A stretch of DNA of 64,000 bases from Vibrio metschnikovii CIP 69.14 (lineage in GTDB: Bacteria; Pseudomonadota; Gammaproteobacteria; Enterobacterales; Vibrionaceae), in contig NZ_ACZO01000006.1 of assembly GCF_000176155.1 (NCBI RefSeq), positions 620,001 to 684,000 on the forward strand. Reading direction: 5' to 3'. This document shows, piece after piece, positions 63,609 through 64,000 of the stretch (the stretch's first letter is position 1; each line of letters begins with the position of its first letter). The translations under genes and the position numbers were made by a program. The notes below the pieces were generated by a model. It searched no databases and was not told the DNA's origin. It worked only from the letters and a program-made list of their open reading frames with translations.

Positions 63609-64000
63609 ATGTCGAAAACATTGGCACTTTCTCCGATTATGGGCCTGATGGCTTGTCTTGGACTTCATTCTCCTCATGTGTTGGCGGAGCCTGTCGCTTG
63701 GGATCAAGCGGGGCAGGTATGGCAAACCCAGCAATCGGCGCACTTTATAGTGCATTTTCGTCGTGAACTCGCCAATAGTGCAGCACGTGCATTAGATATT
63801 GCTGAGCAAGTTCACCAAGAGCTTGCGTCTCAGTTTGCACAAATGCCCGCCGAGAAAACGCATCTCACCTTAGTTGATGATTATGATTACTCTAACGGCT
63901 GGGCAACGCCACTGCCTTACGCACAGATACGTCTGATCATCAATCCACCCAGTGCGGTGAATGGATTAGAAGGTAATGATGAGTGGCTGCATTTACTGAT
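63609..64000 (+). CDS. Secreted protein, probable peptidase-MA-like N-terminus (3' end beyond window)
   Basis: The frame from ATG 63609 is open to the window edge (131 residues). It starts MSKTLALSPIMGLMACLGLHSPHVLA, a signal peptide, followed by WQTQQSAHFIVHFRRELANSAARALDIAEQVHQEL. That segment resembles the opening of peptidase-MA-like proteins that precede a WD40/TolB-like propeller. The sequence ends at GNDEWLHLL, just where an HEYTH-type zinc motif might follow. TAGGATCG is the likely ribosome-binding site. The assignment is tentative because the catalytic part is outside the window. Confidence 0.5.
   Translation, partial: MSKTLALSPIMGLMACLGLHSPHVLAEPVAWDQAGQVWQTQQSAHFIVHFRRELANSAARALDIAEQVHQELASQFAQMPAEKTHLTLVDDYDYSNGWATPLPYAQIRLIINPPSAVNGLEGNDEWLHLL

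Overview
The window reads as a chromosomal segment of a member of the Vibrionaceae (gamma-proteobacteria). The evidence is the gene families (MetA, CheV, YgjP-like, DUF1415, DUF1456, TIGR03643), a tandem pair of tRNA-Val(GAC) genes, three diverged ERIC-type intergenic repeats and a moderate, AT-leaning base composition. The species cannot be named from the sequence alone.

Layout. 0-5 kb: end of a DUF1415 gene, an MFS exporter divergent from a LysR regulator, a glutaredoxin, a YgjP-like metallopeptidase and a PilW-type TPR lipoprotein. 5-6 kb: metA behind MetJ boxes. 6.4-11.1 kb: a TolC / HlyD / two-permease efflux operon whose HlyD gene is frameshifted. 11.2-16.6 kb: cheV, a DUF2726 zinc-finger protein, a diguanylate cyclase, two tRNA-Val genes and an MdtH-like MFS protein. 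16.8-21.7 kb: a peptide/nickel/opine-type ABC importer with both permeases fused in one chain and its first ATPase gene broken, behind a Zur-like palindrome. 22.2-24.4 kb: a DUF1611 protein translationally coupled to an ornithine/alanine-racemase-like PLP enzyme.

24.5-42.7 kb is a beta-glucan (probably laminarin-type) utilisation locus. It has a binding-protein-dependent ABC importer (five genes), a GH149/GH161-type glucan phosphorylase carrying two frameshifts, a LacI-family regulator, a GH16 lipoprotein endoglucanase, a LamB-type porin and a domain-permuted GH3 beta-glucosidase. Seven copies of one LacI-type operator (GAAAGCGCTTTC and close variants) lie in front of these units. The model is: surface GH16 cuts the glucan, the porin admits oligosaccharides, the ABC system imports them, and GH3 (plus the phosphorylase when in frame) degrades them.

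42.9-48.1 kb: a 2-hydroxycarboxylate (CitS/MaeN-type) transporter and a Dcu-type C4-dicarboxylate transporter beside a DcuSR/CitAB-type two-component system. 48.5-56.3 kb: a complete minimal type I-F2 (I-Fv) CRISPR-Cas system, cas1, cas2-3, cas7fv, cas5fv and cas6f, with no cas8f, followed by 21 identical repeats and 20 spacers of 32 bp. Composition changes abruptly inside cas2-3, between the Cas2 and HD domains. A MITE sits at the leader-distal end of the array. 56.7-64 kb: a GH36 alpha-galactosidase, two small conserved proteins, an RstAB-like two-component system, a membrane acyltransferase-like protein, an outer-membrane barrel candidate and the start of a further secreted protein.

Three genes carry frame-destroying small insertions: an extra C in GCCCGC twice, an extra C in ACCCCA, and an extra TTAT unit. 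One of these also shows a probable loss of one A in a poly-A tract. Either the assembly has indel errors or the strain accumulates slippage mutations.
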